Source: Gnetum montanum
Taxonomy: Eukaryota > Streptophyta > Gnetopsida > Gnetales > Gnetaceae
Assembly: GCA_015680685.1 (NCBI GenBank)
Contig: MNCI01026893.1
Coordinates: 62,001-126,000 of the forward strand
Length of the DNA stretch: 64,000 nt
Direction: 5' to 3'
The translations under genes were made by a program, and so were the position numbers. Each line of letters opens with the position of its first letter. The stretch's first letter is position 1. A model generated the notes under the pieces. The model saw only the letters and a program-made list of their open reading frames with translations. It was not told the origin of the DNA and ran no database searches. Shown here one piece after another: positions 34,055-43,545 of this stretch.

Positions 34055-34510
34055 GTCCAAAAAGACCTTAAACTAGAAATCCTAGCATAGTTGCACCTCT
34101 AACAGTCCGAAAAGATACTAAACTAGCAATTTCAACTTATTACGTTCGCAGTCTGTAATGATGTTAAACTAGAAATTCCACTCTTACATGGGCAGCTTTG
34201 CATCTTCTCATAATTTTGTACTTCCACATTGGCAGTGTTGCAATTTCTAGTAATTTTGTGCTTTCATGTCAGTAGCCCACATTTTCGTATTAATGGTTTT
34301 GCATTTCTCATACCTGCAGTTTCTTGTTTCGCATACTACTAGTTTTACATGTTACAATTTGGTAGTCTGAAATGACACTAAATTAGTAGTTTGGAATTTG
34401 CATATTGATAGTTTCATAGCTTCGCACTTTGCATCAGTAGTTTTACATCTTTAGCGATTATGCACTCTTATGTTTTGGCGGTCTGCCATGACCTTAAACT
34501 AGCAAAATTT
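34055..34510 (+). repeat. Dyad array of B, GTC type, between antisense gene and RT
   Basis: Repeated units include GTCCGAAAAGATACTAAACT (34106), GTCTGTAATGATGTTAAACT (34151), GTCTGAAATGACACTAAATT (34363) and GTCTGCCATGACCTTAAACT (34480). GTC and GAC/GAT arms flank about 7 bases, followed by TAAACTAG. Positions between the full units hold decayed copies. Confidence 0.78.
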
Positions 34511-34739
34511 TAATCTTTACATCATAACACTTAGCAAGTTGCATGTCATTTCTACTTTGCAAATTTTTGTTATACACAATCTCTGCCAATAAACGCCTCT
34601 TAACCAGGCTTTCGTCTCATGTTGGTAGGTCGAGTAAGAGATGGAAATCCATTGTGACCTCTCCACACCCTTAACATTAGCAAGGTCACATGGAAAGTTC
34701 ACGAGACAGTTGAACCCCAACCTAATCGACTAGGGATTA

Positions 34740-36300
34740 ACCACAACTAGCACTATAGTAGCCTTAGAAGCATCCCCAGACTAGCCTGAGTATCTAGTCC
34801 AGACCCTAGACTTAGAGGCCAAGGATGTAACTGAGAACCCTCTCATTAAGATGCCTGTGACCACGCCTAAGGGAGAGATAAAAATGTTAAAACTCAGCTC
34901 CCTCCTAGACACACAGACACACAAAAATGTAGCCAAGATTCTGCAAGACAACATTAGCATCTTAGCATGGTTGTATAGTGACATGCTGGGTCTAGTTCCA
35001 TCGCTGATAAAACACAACATCATCCTAGACCTATGCATGAAGGAAGTCAAACAGAAGGCTCGCAAAGTTAAGCTAGAAATCGCACTAGCCGTGAGGGATG
35101 AAATCACCAAGCTATACCAAGATGGTTTCATCTGCATGGTTGACTACTTAGAGTGGGCATCCAACATTGTTGTGGTTTCGAAGAAAATGGAAGGAATACG
35201 AATCTGTATAGACTTCTGGGACTTGAACAAGGCAACAATCAAGGAAAACTTCCCACTTCCTAGCATCGATCAGCTCATCGACACCATAGCTAGTCATGCT
35301 CTGCTATCCTTCATGGATGGTTTCTATGGATACAACCAAATCTGCATTAACTGAGAGCACCAGCTATCAACAACCTTTTGCATGGGGGACCTTCTGCTAC
35401 ACCATGATGCCCTTAGGGCTTAAGAATGCTAGAGCAACCTACCAGTGAGTCATGACCTACATTTTCAGCAACTATATCCTAGAAACATTAAATGACTACG
35501 TGGATGATATAGTAGGCAAGTCCAAGGAGGCATCTAATCGCCCATGTGATCTAGGAGTAGTCCTCAAGTGCTGTTAAATGCACAACTTACACCTCAATCC
35601 TAAGAAGTATGTCTTTGGGGTGAAAACCATATGCATGTTAGGGTTTGTAGTATCGGAGGTCAGAAACAGGTGGACCCTGACAAAGTCAAGGCCATCGTCA
35701 ACCTAGCGCCTCCCACAAACCTTAAGGAGCTACATGGTTTGCAAGGTAAGGTACACTTCATTCAAAGGTTCATAGCAAGGTTGACTGACAAGTTACACCC
35801 CATGCAACATCTTCTAAAGAAGGGGGTTAACTTCAAGTGGACAACCTAGTGTCAACACAACCTAGTGTCAACAAGCCTTCGACAACCTAAAGAAGGAACT
35901 CTCACAACTCCTGACTGTGCATCCACCATGAAGGAATACACCCTTCTTTATCTACCTTGCCACCTCTGATACATCTATCGCGGCACTACTATGTCAAAAA
36001 TGAGACGACGGTTCTAAGATACCAATGTATTATTTGAGTCACGCACTAATAGCAGATGAGGCAAAGTACAACAAAGTGGATAGGAATTGCCTCATCTTAG
36101 TGTTTGCACTAAAAAAGTGGAGGCATTACCTATTTTGCAGTACAACTAACATCATTTTCAAAAGCAACATACTCCGAGCTATCACTAACAACCTATATGA
36201 AAGTAGCAAGATAGCCCAATGGAAAGTGATAACCGTGGAGTTCAATTTACACTATGTAAGTCAATTGTCGATGAAGGGTCAAGCCATAGTGACCTAACTC
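34740..36300 (+). pseudogene. Reverse transcriptase and first RNase H of element B, broken
   Basis: RT blocks: RDEITKLYQDGFICMVDYLEW, GIRICIDFWDLNKATIKENF, FMDGFYGYNQICIN, then a stop (35355) and a frame change. Next are FCYTMMPLGLKNARATYQ and the catalytic NDYVDDIVGKSKE near 35494, then PKKYVFGV and a connection domain (DPDKVKAIVNLAPPTNLKEL). The RNase H shows FIYLATSDTSIAALLCQK, PMYYLSHALIADEAKYNK and LVFALKKWRHYLF (to about 36150). At least three frame changes separate the blocks. It is the direct counterpart of D's 16154-14490. Confidence 0.87.
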
Positions 36301-36945
36301 ATGGCCTTGCTAGTTGACGACAAGGCCACCATAGACATCGAATTCCCAGACGAACACATTAGCAATATTAACATTGTCCCATCACATCTCGAAGCCACTT
36401 TACACTTCAACGGTGCCTTAGCCATGTGAGGATGTAGCACAGCTACCATCATTACATTTCCCTCTGGGGAAATGCACTCATCCTCTTATCATTTTACATT
36501 CTCTTGTACCAACAATGTGGTAGAAATGAGGGGTTACATTCCCTTGTACCAACAATGTGGCAGAGTACAAGGGGCTCCTCAGGGGATTACTAACTGCTAG
36601 ACAGCTTGATGTTCGACACCTGGCAATTAGGGGTGATTTGATGCTTATTATAAATCACATCACAGGAGTCTATGCCTGCAAGGCTACACATTTACAGCCC
36701 TACTACGATATGGCTAAAGATCTTTTGAAGCAGTTCACGACCATCGATGCCCAACACATGCCACACAATGATAACACACTGGCCGATGCACTGGCTACAC
36801 TGGCTTTAAACGTGCCATCACACCTGTTTGACACCTATCCCACATTAATAACAGATTGCACAGGCCCTATCACTCAGGTGGCACAAATATCTTCACTGCT
36901 CGAGGATAGAACACTGGAGTGGTATGACCACATTAAAACTTACCT
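36301..36945 (+). pseudogene. Archaeal-type RNase H (aRNH) of element B, broken
   Basis: It begins LEATLHFNGALAM near 36390; Asn replaces the usual first Asp, as in D. A frame change and a short local duplication (the CCTTGTACCAACAATGTGG words at 36511 and 36541) precede VAEYKGLLRGLLTARQLDVRH. The end reads HNDNTLADALATLALNVPSH. The second RNase H between RNH1 and INT marks the Tat lineage. Confidence 0.82.
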
Positions 36946-37782
36946 CTTGCATGGCGAACCACCACACGAGTTAACACACGCGAGAAAGATGCTATTTGCA
37001 AGTGAGCTAGGTAGTACGTCATCATAGGGGACAATACCCTTTGTAGACGCTCCTTTGATGGAGTTTGCTTACTTGCGTTAACAAAGATCAGGCACAACAT
37101 ATAGTCGGTGAAGTTCACGAGGGGTTATGCAGAGGACACGTAGCGCCACAAGCCATGGCTTCTAAAATCCGTCGCTTAGGGTATTACTAGCCATACATGG
37201 AAAAATATTGCCTTACAAAGGTCAAAACATGTGACACGTGTCAATGTTACACGAATCTCATACACGTGTTGCCTACAGAACTACATACGACCTAGATCAC
37301 ACGACCCTTCCAACGATGGGAACTAGACATCATAGGGCCCATCATGCCAAAGTTTTCCGTAGGGCATAGCTTCATCATCACAGCTACTGAGTACTTCACG
37401 AAGTGGGTGGGAGCCATCCCTTTGTGGAAGATCATGTCTCAAAATAATTTTCACTTCATTCTAAATAACATCGTAACCAGATTTGGCCTCCCGATGACTA
37501 TCGTGATCAATAATGGTCCACAATTTAGCAGTACAGAAACCAAATCTTTTTGCGACAATCTTGGCATCAAACAATCTTTTTCCTTGCCCTATTACCTACA
37601 AGAAAATGGTCAAGCTGAAGCAACAAACAAAGTCATTATCAACCTGCTCAAGAAAATGCTCAACAACAACAAGAGACGGTGGCATGAAAAGATCCTTTAT
37701 GTGCTATGGGCATATCGTACTACATGTAGAACAGCTACAGATAGTACGCCCTATAGTCTAGTCTATGGATCTAAGGCGGTGC
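36946..37782 (+). pseudogene. Integrase of element B, first part (split by element C)
   Basis: The zinc-binding N-terminus (HEGLCRGHVAPQAMASKIRR ... CDTCQ) is followed by RWELDIIGPIMPK with the first catalytic Asp. ATEYFTKWVGAIPL comes next, then the second catalytic position as VINNGPQF (Asn in place of Asp). The third, in QENGQAEATNK, keeps Glu. The frame ends at YGSKAVL, where element C is inserted after GGTGC (37778-37782). The protein resumes at 49123. Confidence 0.87.
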
Positions 37783-38329
37783 TGTACCAACCGAAATTGT
37801 CGGTGCAAGGCTAGAACGTTACGAGCACCGAAAGATCTACGGACAAGCACAGTTGACCCTACCTCCGCTTGAGGGCAAGCTGGAATGGATGAAGGCAGAG
37901 TGCCTTGAATGGTCCGCACGCGGATCAAACAAGGACTTCCCCAACGTTTGCCGCTACAACACGTTGGGTTATACGTAAACAATGCACATTAAATGTAAAC
38001 CGTAAACAAGCACGATAATGTAAATGAGCCTGTAAATGTAAACTGAAAAACAAAGAAAACTGCAATAAATCTGGGCAAAATGTAAATTGTTTTGTATTGA
38101 GAATTGATTACAAAGTGCACTGGTCCAAATGCAGTTGTGGCTTTGACACAAGGCGGACGAAAGGCCCCGGCTCTGGTTTGCAACGTAATTGCTCTGGGTC
38201 TCCTCTGTTAGAAATTTTTTTCCCCAAAATGCAGAAAATTGGGCTATTTATACGGGTAGGGTTACTGGGAAAATTGGACTGAGAGACACGTGGCGTATCG
38301 ACCGGGTGCGTACAATTTAGAAATATGGT

Positions 38330-38565
38330 ATACGCTGGGCGTATACGCTACATCAGGCCAGCGTATAGGTTGGACTTACTAGGCATGAACTGTGGTGGAC
38401 GCTGGGCGTATACGCTGGGGCGTATACGCTAATGGATGTTGGCGTATACGCTGGGCGTATACGTTTGATGTGCTGAGCGTATACGCTGGGCGTATACGCT
38501 GTGGATGTTGAGCGTAGAGGATGCCAGCGTAAGCCAAAAATGTGCCCAGCGTATACACATGAAGA
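38330..38565. repeat. CGTATACG palindrome cluster in C's 3' LTR
   Basis: Many copies of GGCGTATACGCT, each containing the 8-bp palindrome CGTATACG, at spacings of about 11-30 bp. The other LTR has the same at 46665-46920. The cluster lies just upstream of the TATA box in element sense, where promoter elements are expected. Confidence 0.75.
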
Positions 38566-38574
38566 TGCTTCATT

Positions 38575-40375
38575 TCAAGGTCAAAAATTGATTTTTGGGT
38601 GCCCAAGAGCTACTAGGAACCCTGGGGAAGGTCCTGGGGGGTCTGGACGCTCGATTCTGCCACGTTTTGATGCATTTCTGTGGCCCGAAAGTCTCTCTAC
38701 GCTAGGCCTTACGCCGGGCGTATATGCTGGGTGTAGAGGAATGAATGACCATCATTTGGAGCCTGAAATTCAATTTTCAAGTGCCTAAGACCTGTTGGGA
38801 ACCTTGAGGAAGGTCCTAGGGGGTCTAGACACTCGATTCTGGCACGTTTTGATGCATTTCTGGGACCTGAAAGTCTCTCTACGCTGGCCTTACGCCGGGC
38901 GTATACGCTGGGCGTAGAGGAATGAATGACCATCATTTGGAGCCCGAAATTCAATTTTCAAGTGCCTGAGACCTGCTAGGAACCTTGGGGAAGGTCCTAG
39001 GGGATCCGGATGCTCAATTCTGGCACGTTTTGATGCATTTCTGGGGCACGAAAGTCTCTCTACGCTGGCCTTACACCGGGCGTATACGCTGGGCATACAG
39101 GAATGGAAGACCATCATTCGGAGTAGAAATTCAATTTTCAAGTGCCTGAGATCTACTGGGAACCCTGGGGAATGTCCTACGGGGTCTGGACGCTTGATTC
39201 TGGCACGTTTTGATGCATTTCTGGGGCCCGAAAGTCTCTCTATGCTGGCCTTACGCTGGGCGTATACGCTGGGCGTAGAGGAATGAATGACCATCATTTG
39301 AAGCCCGAAATTCGATTTTCAAGTACCTGAGATCTGCTGGGAACCTTGGGGAAGGTCCTAGGGGGTCTGGACACTCAATTCTGGCATGTTTCGATGCATT
39401 TCTAGGGCCTGAAAGTCTCTCTACACTGGCCTTACGCTGGGCATATATGCTGGGCGTACAGGAATGGAAGACCATCATTCGGAGTCCAAAATTCAATTTT
39501 CAAGTGCCTGAGACCTATTGGGAACCTTGGGGAAGGTCCTAGGGGGTATGGATGCTCGATTCTGGCATTTTTTGATGCATTTCTGGGGCCCGAAAGTCTC
39601 TCTACGCTGGCCTTACGCCGGGCGTATACGCTGGGCGTAGAGGAATGAATGACCATCATTTGGAGCCCGAAATTCAATTTTCAAGTACTTGAGACCTACT
39701 GGGAACCTTGGGGAAGGTCCTAGGGTGTCTGTATGCTCAATTATGTCATGTTTTGATGTATTTCTGGGGCCCAAAAATCTCTCTATGCTGGCCTTACGCC
39801 GGGCGTATACGCTGGGCGTACAGGAATTGAAGACCATCATTTGGAGCCCAAAATTCAATTTTCAAGTGCCTGAGACCTACTAGGAACCTTCGTGAAGGTC
39901 CTAGGGGGTCTAGACACTTAATTCTGGCACGTTTTGATGCATTTCTGTTTCCCGAAAATCTCTCTACGCTGGCCTTATGCCGGGCGTATACGCTGGGCGT
40001 AGAGGAATGAATGACCATCATTTGGAGCTCAAAATTCGATTTTCAAGTGCCTGAGACCTACTGGAAACCTTGGTAAAGGTTCTAGGGGGTATGGATGCTC
40101 GATTCCAGCATGTTTTGATGCATTTCTGGGGCCCGAAAGTCTCTCTACGCTGGCCTTACGCCGGGCGTATACGCTGGGCGTACAGGAATGGAAGACCATC
40201 ATTCAGAGCCCAAAATCGAATCCTCAAGTTCCTGCGACCTACTGGGGACTCTGGGGAAGGTCCTAGGGGGTCTAGACACTCCAATTTGGCATGTTTTGAG
40301 GAGTTTTTGAGCCCCAAAAGTTGCTGTACGCTGGGCCTTACGCTGGGCATGTGTAGGCCAGCGTACAGGATGTAT
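38575..40375. repeat. 181-bp tandem array in C's 3' LTR (about 10 units)
   Basis: Units recur every 181 bp, each with TCTCTCTACGCTGGCCTTAC, a CGTATACGCTGGGCGTA core and CATTTCTGGGGCCCGAAAG. Most neighbours alternate between AGAGGAATGAATGACC and ACAGGAATGGAAGACC variants, a two-unit (362-bp) higher-order pattern. The final unit near 40320 is more diverged. Since 181 is not a multiple of three, open frames here are short and shift from unit to unit; they are not genes. Confidence 0.92.
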
Positions 40376-40579
40376 ACTTAGTGAAAACCAAGTATTTTGA
40401 GCTCAAGATTTGCCAAGTTTGATGCCAGATGTCATCGTAGTCTTCTGTGGGTCCCAGGGAACTTTTACTTGCTCGCTTTGACTTCGTTTGATGCTTTTTT
40501 GAGGCTTTCAAGCTTGGTCATGCTGAGGACCAACATGACTTAGCTTAATTTCTGTCTTCAAGTGTTAGCCAAAATTTTT

Positions 40580-40660
40580 GTGGTGTTTCATTGGCCCCTC
40601 TTTGTTGATGTCTGGAGGAATTGACCCGAGAGGCATCGACAAAGAAGTACAAAACACCAC
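40580..40660 (-). promoter_or_regulatory. PPT of element C with conserved hairpin
   Basis: In element sense the PPT AAAGAGGGGCCAA (40603-40591) ends at the LTR start (40590). Outer arms GTGGTGTTT (40660-40652) and AAACACCAC (40588-40580) are fully complementary. Inner arms CTTTGTCGATG (40644-40634) and CATCAACAAAG (40610-40600) pair at 10 of 11 positions. The inner arm overlaps the 5' part of the PPT. Confidence 0.75.
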
Positions 40661-41744
40661 AAGCAAACTTGGTAGAAACATTGTCCTTTGGCACTTGGCC
40701 AGATGTCATCGCACTGTGTTCAAAAGTACCTGGGATTGGGAAATGAAGCTTGTAATTGGATTGGGAGATGGAAATTACGGGGATTGGGAACTGATCAAGG
40801 GATTATGCATGGTAAAGGGGATGCTCTGGTGTGTATACGGGTCATGCTGATCCTTGACAATAGCCATTGTTTAGCAGACTCGGAATCAAGGCATGAGATG
40901 TGCATCCTTTGGCGGAACAAGACTCTTGTTTAGTGTTTAAGAGGACTTGTTGGCCATGTGATGGTGGGTTACGTTCTCTGGAGGAATAGGCCCCCTTTTT
41001 TGGTGTTAAAGAAAACCTATTGGTGGAGAGCCAAAGCCACGCCATGAGATGTTACTTGAGCTTTTGAGACATGAGTGTTTGTTTCCAAGACAACTGCCTT
41101 CCCGCCTGGGGCCTATGGGAAGTTCCAAGGATCTTGTGGTTCATTTTGCTCTTTGCTCTTTTGTTTTTCTTTCTTTTTCTTTTTTGTTTTTTGCTCTTTT
41201 TTTCCTTTGTTGTTTTTTTTTCTTTTTTTTTTTGGAAAGAGCTTTCTTTCAATTTTGCACTCATGCTCATGTGCCATATTGTGTGTTGCAGTTGCTTGAG
41301 AGTGTCATAGCGTGTAACAGTAGACTCAAATTTTTGGGGTGTATTGGGTGTATCTGGGAAATGTAACTGGGTAGGAAAGGGAATAAGAGTGTTGGGGAAA
41401 TAGAGAATGTATTGGGAACTAGGAATGTACTTTTGACCAGATTGATTAACCTAGTTACGTGCGTCAGAAACAATGTAGCCCCTTGTCACCGTGATGAAGT
41501 GTATCCGTGTACGAGCACCACTGGGTGTCATCCTGCAAACACAACTTCAAGAAGACAAGAAAATCACAAGTGAATGAGTTAGCGAACACTTCAGGCATGA
41601 ATGTGACTAATGCAAATGGATACGCCATGTGAAACTTTAGGCAAACAGAATGAGCAGCAATAGTGTTATCAAAGCCAATGTGATGAATGATGCAGCAGGC
41701 ATGTCAAGGATTACAGTAGCAGATGAATGTGCTAGAAATGATCT
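40661..41744 (-). other. 3' non-coding tail of element C, with purine-rich tract
   Basis: No gene is seen. A T-rich run with C, at about 41155-41235, is a long A/G tract in element sense, about 560 bases before the PPT. B and D carry shorter tracts in similar places. The small open frames over this tract are low-complexity artefacts. Confidence 0.6.
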
Positions 41745-42020
41745 GGCCAGTTTATAGTCTTAGCGGACTGTCATGGGTTAGTTTTACGTCATAACCCATT
41801 GGATGTTGCCAGTTTATCGTCGTAGCGGACGGTACGATGCTAGTTTATAGTCATGGAGGACTATGAAGAGGCAAGCTAGTTTATAGTCTTAGCAGACTCT
41901 GGTGAATGAGTGTGACAGTTTAGGGTCATGTCGGACAGAGCTCTATGGTGTCGATTTACCATCATGACGCCAGGACATTCTGTGGTATCAATTTTAAGTC
42001 ATGATGCCAGGACTGTCAGG
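41745..42020 (-). repeat. Dyad array of C, GTC type
   Basis: Units on the plus strand include AGTTTATAGTCTTAGCGGAC (41752), GTTTATCGTCGTAGCGGAC (41812), GTTTATAGTCATGGAGGAC (41843) and GTTTAGGGTCATGTCGGAC (41918). GTC...GAC arms flank 6 bases beside an AGTTTA box. Two variants near 41955-42010 have GTCATGACGCC-like arms. Confidence 0.82.
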
Positions 42021-42139
42021 GTGGATGCATGCATGTGCGTCCGTACGATCATGTAAACAAAAGCAACTAGAGAAAACAATGTTAAATAGCCACTGCAGAA
42101 AACATGAATTGAAATGCACAAGTGAATAGAAAATAATGT

Positions 42140-42240
42140 GAAAAGGTGGTAGTTTAAGGCCTTTTCGGGCCATGTGTTCTAGTTTAAGTCCTTTTCGGGC
42201 CGTGGTTTAGTTTAAGGCCTTTTCGGGCCATATGCAAGCG
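42140..42240 (-). repeat. Dyad array of C, GGCC type
   Basis: Three units of AGTTTAAGGCCTTTTCGGGC (about 42152, 42181, 42208; the middle one has GTCC in place of GGCC) lie next to the GTC array. In B, D and E this type sits between PR and the antisense gene. In C it is found without either. Confidence 0.8.
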
Positions 42241-42300
42241 TGCAAGCTAGTGCAATGCAAACTAAGGTGACGTATGCACAACGAACAAAGGTGAAGAGTG

Positions 42301-43121
42301 NNNNNNNNNNNNNNNNNNNNNNNNNNNNNNNNNNNNNNNNNNNNNNNNNNNNNNNNNNNNNNNNNNNNNNNNNNNNNNNNNNNNNNNNNNNNNNNNNNNN
42401 NNNNNNNNNNNNNNNNNNNNNNNNNNNNNNNNNNNNNNNNNNNNNNNNNNNNNNNNNNNNNNNNNNNNNNNNNNNNNNNNNNNNNNNNNNNNNNNNNNNN
42501 NNNNNNNNNNNNNNNNNNNNNNNNNNNNNNNNNNNNNNNNNNNNNNNNNNNNNNNNNNNNNNNNNNNNNNNNNNNNNNNNNNNNNNNNNNNNNNNNNNNN
42601 NNNNNNNNNNNNNNNNNNNNNNNNNNNNNNNNNNNNNNNNNNNNNNNNNNNNNNNNNNNNNNNNNNNNNNNNNNNNNNNNNNNNNNNNNNNNNNNNNNNN
42701 NNNNNNNNNNNNNNNNNNNNNNNNNNNNNNNNNNNNNNNNNNNNNNNNNNNNNNNNNNNNNNNNNNNNNNNNNNNNNNNNNNNNNNNNNNNNNNNNNNNN
42801 NNNNNNNNNNNNNNNNNNNNNNNNNNNNNNNNNNNNNNNNNNNNNNNNNNNNNNNNNNNNNNNNNNNNNNNNNNNNNNNNNNNNNNNNNNNNNNNNNNNN
42901 NNNNNNNNNNNNNNNNNNNNNNNNNNNNNNNNNNNNNNNNNNNNNNNNNNNNNNNNNNNNNNNNNNNNNNNNNNNNNNNNNNNNNNNNNNNNNNNNNNNN
43001 NNNNNNNNNNNNNNNNNNNNNNNNNNNNNNNNNNNNNNNNNNNNNNNNNNNNNNNNNNNNNNNNNNNNNNNNNNNNNNNNNNNNNNNNNNNNNNNNNNNN
43101 NNNNNNNNNNNNNNNNNNNNN
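42301..43121. other. Assembly gap (821 unknown bases)
   Basis: All bases are N. It lies in C between two dyad arrays. Its true length and content are unknown, and repeats around it suggest the assembler failed in the array. Long open frames crossing it are artefacts. Confidence 0.98.
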
Positions 43122-43329
43122 TCTTTGTTTCAGCTATGGGTATTGTTCGTTGTTCGTTTGTCCTCTTCTGCTACCATTTCGCAGGCTTATCCGTGTTATT
43201 GGCAGGGTTGACTCTTAAGGGAGGGGAGGTTGAGATGTTTCCTACGGTTGGGCACTGGGTAGGTGAGGGGCCATCACGTGGTGGCACCTTTATGACAAAT
43301 GGTAGTTTGGGAGGTGTCGTTGCTGTTTG

Positions 43330-43545
43330 ACTAGCTCATTGTGGCACCTTGATAACGAAGGGTTTCTTTGCTGTTGTTGTTGGTGCAACATGCCAGTTTA
43401 ACGTCTTAGCGGACGTCTGTGGTGGCAGTTTCACCACAAAGGGTGTCTTTGGAGCTCAGAATTGTATTGAATCTTGCCAGTTTAACGTCTTAGTGGACGT
43501 CTGTGGTGGTGGTACTTTGACCACGAAAGATGTCGTCGATGCTCT
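43330..43545 (-). repeat. Dyad array of C, GTC type, overlapping the end of gag
   Basis: CAGTTTAACGTCTTAGCGGA (43393) and CAGTTTAACGTCTTAGTGGA (43480) are two clear units about 87 bp apart, within longer repeats of GGTGGCACCTTGATGACGA type. The gag frame of C reads through the right part of this array to a stop at 43456. Confidence 0.72.

Larger units (their letters stand above)
37783..40590 (-). repeat. 3' LTR of element C (2808 bp)
   Basis: It starts TGTACCAACCG and ends GGTGTTTCA. A TATA box on the minus strand (TATAAATAG) lies at 38252-38244. The U3 part is dominated by a 181-bp tandem array and a CGTATACG-rich stretch. Confidence 0.92.

Noticed and set aside
37344-37460. Loss of the first catalytic Asp of B's integrase at ATEYFTKW
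   Set aside because: The first catalytic Asp is the one in RWELDIIGP just upstream, which is present. The Glu in ATEYFTKW is not that residue.
38709-40021. Series of 75-135 codon open frames on the minus strand, repeated at 181-bp steps
   Set aside because: They are the translation of the 181-bp tandem array in C's LTR. The unit is not a multiple of three, there is no domain, and the same occurs in the other LTR.
41049-41366. Open frames rich in Phe, Leu and Ser that look like membrane proteins
   Set aside because: They arise from the T/C-rich tract in C's tail; there is no homologue and they overlap in three frames.
42240-43218. Open frames of over 300 codons
   Set aside because: They consist almost wholly of unknown bases in the assembly gap.
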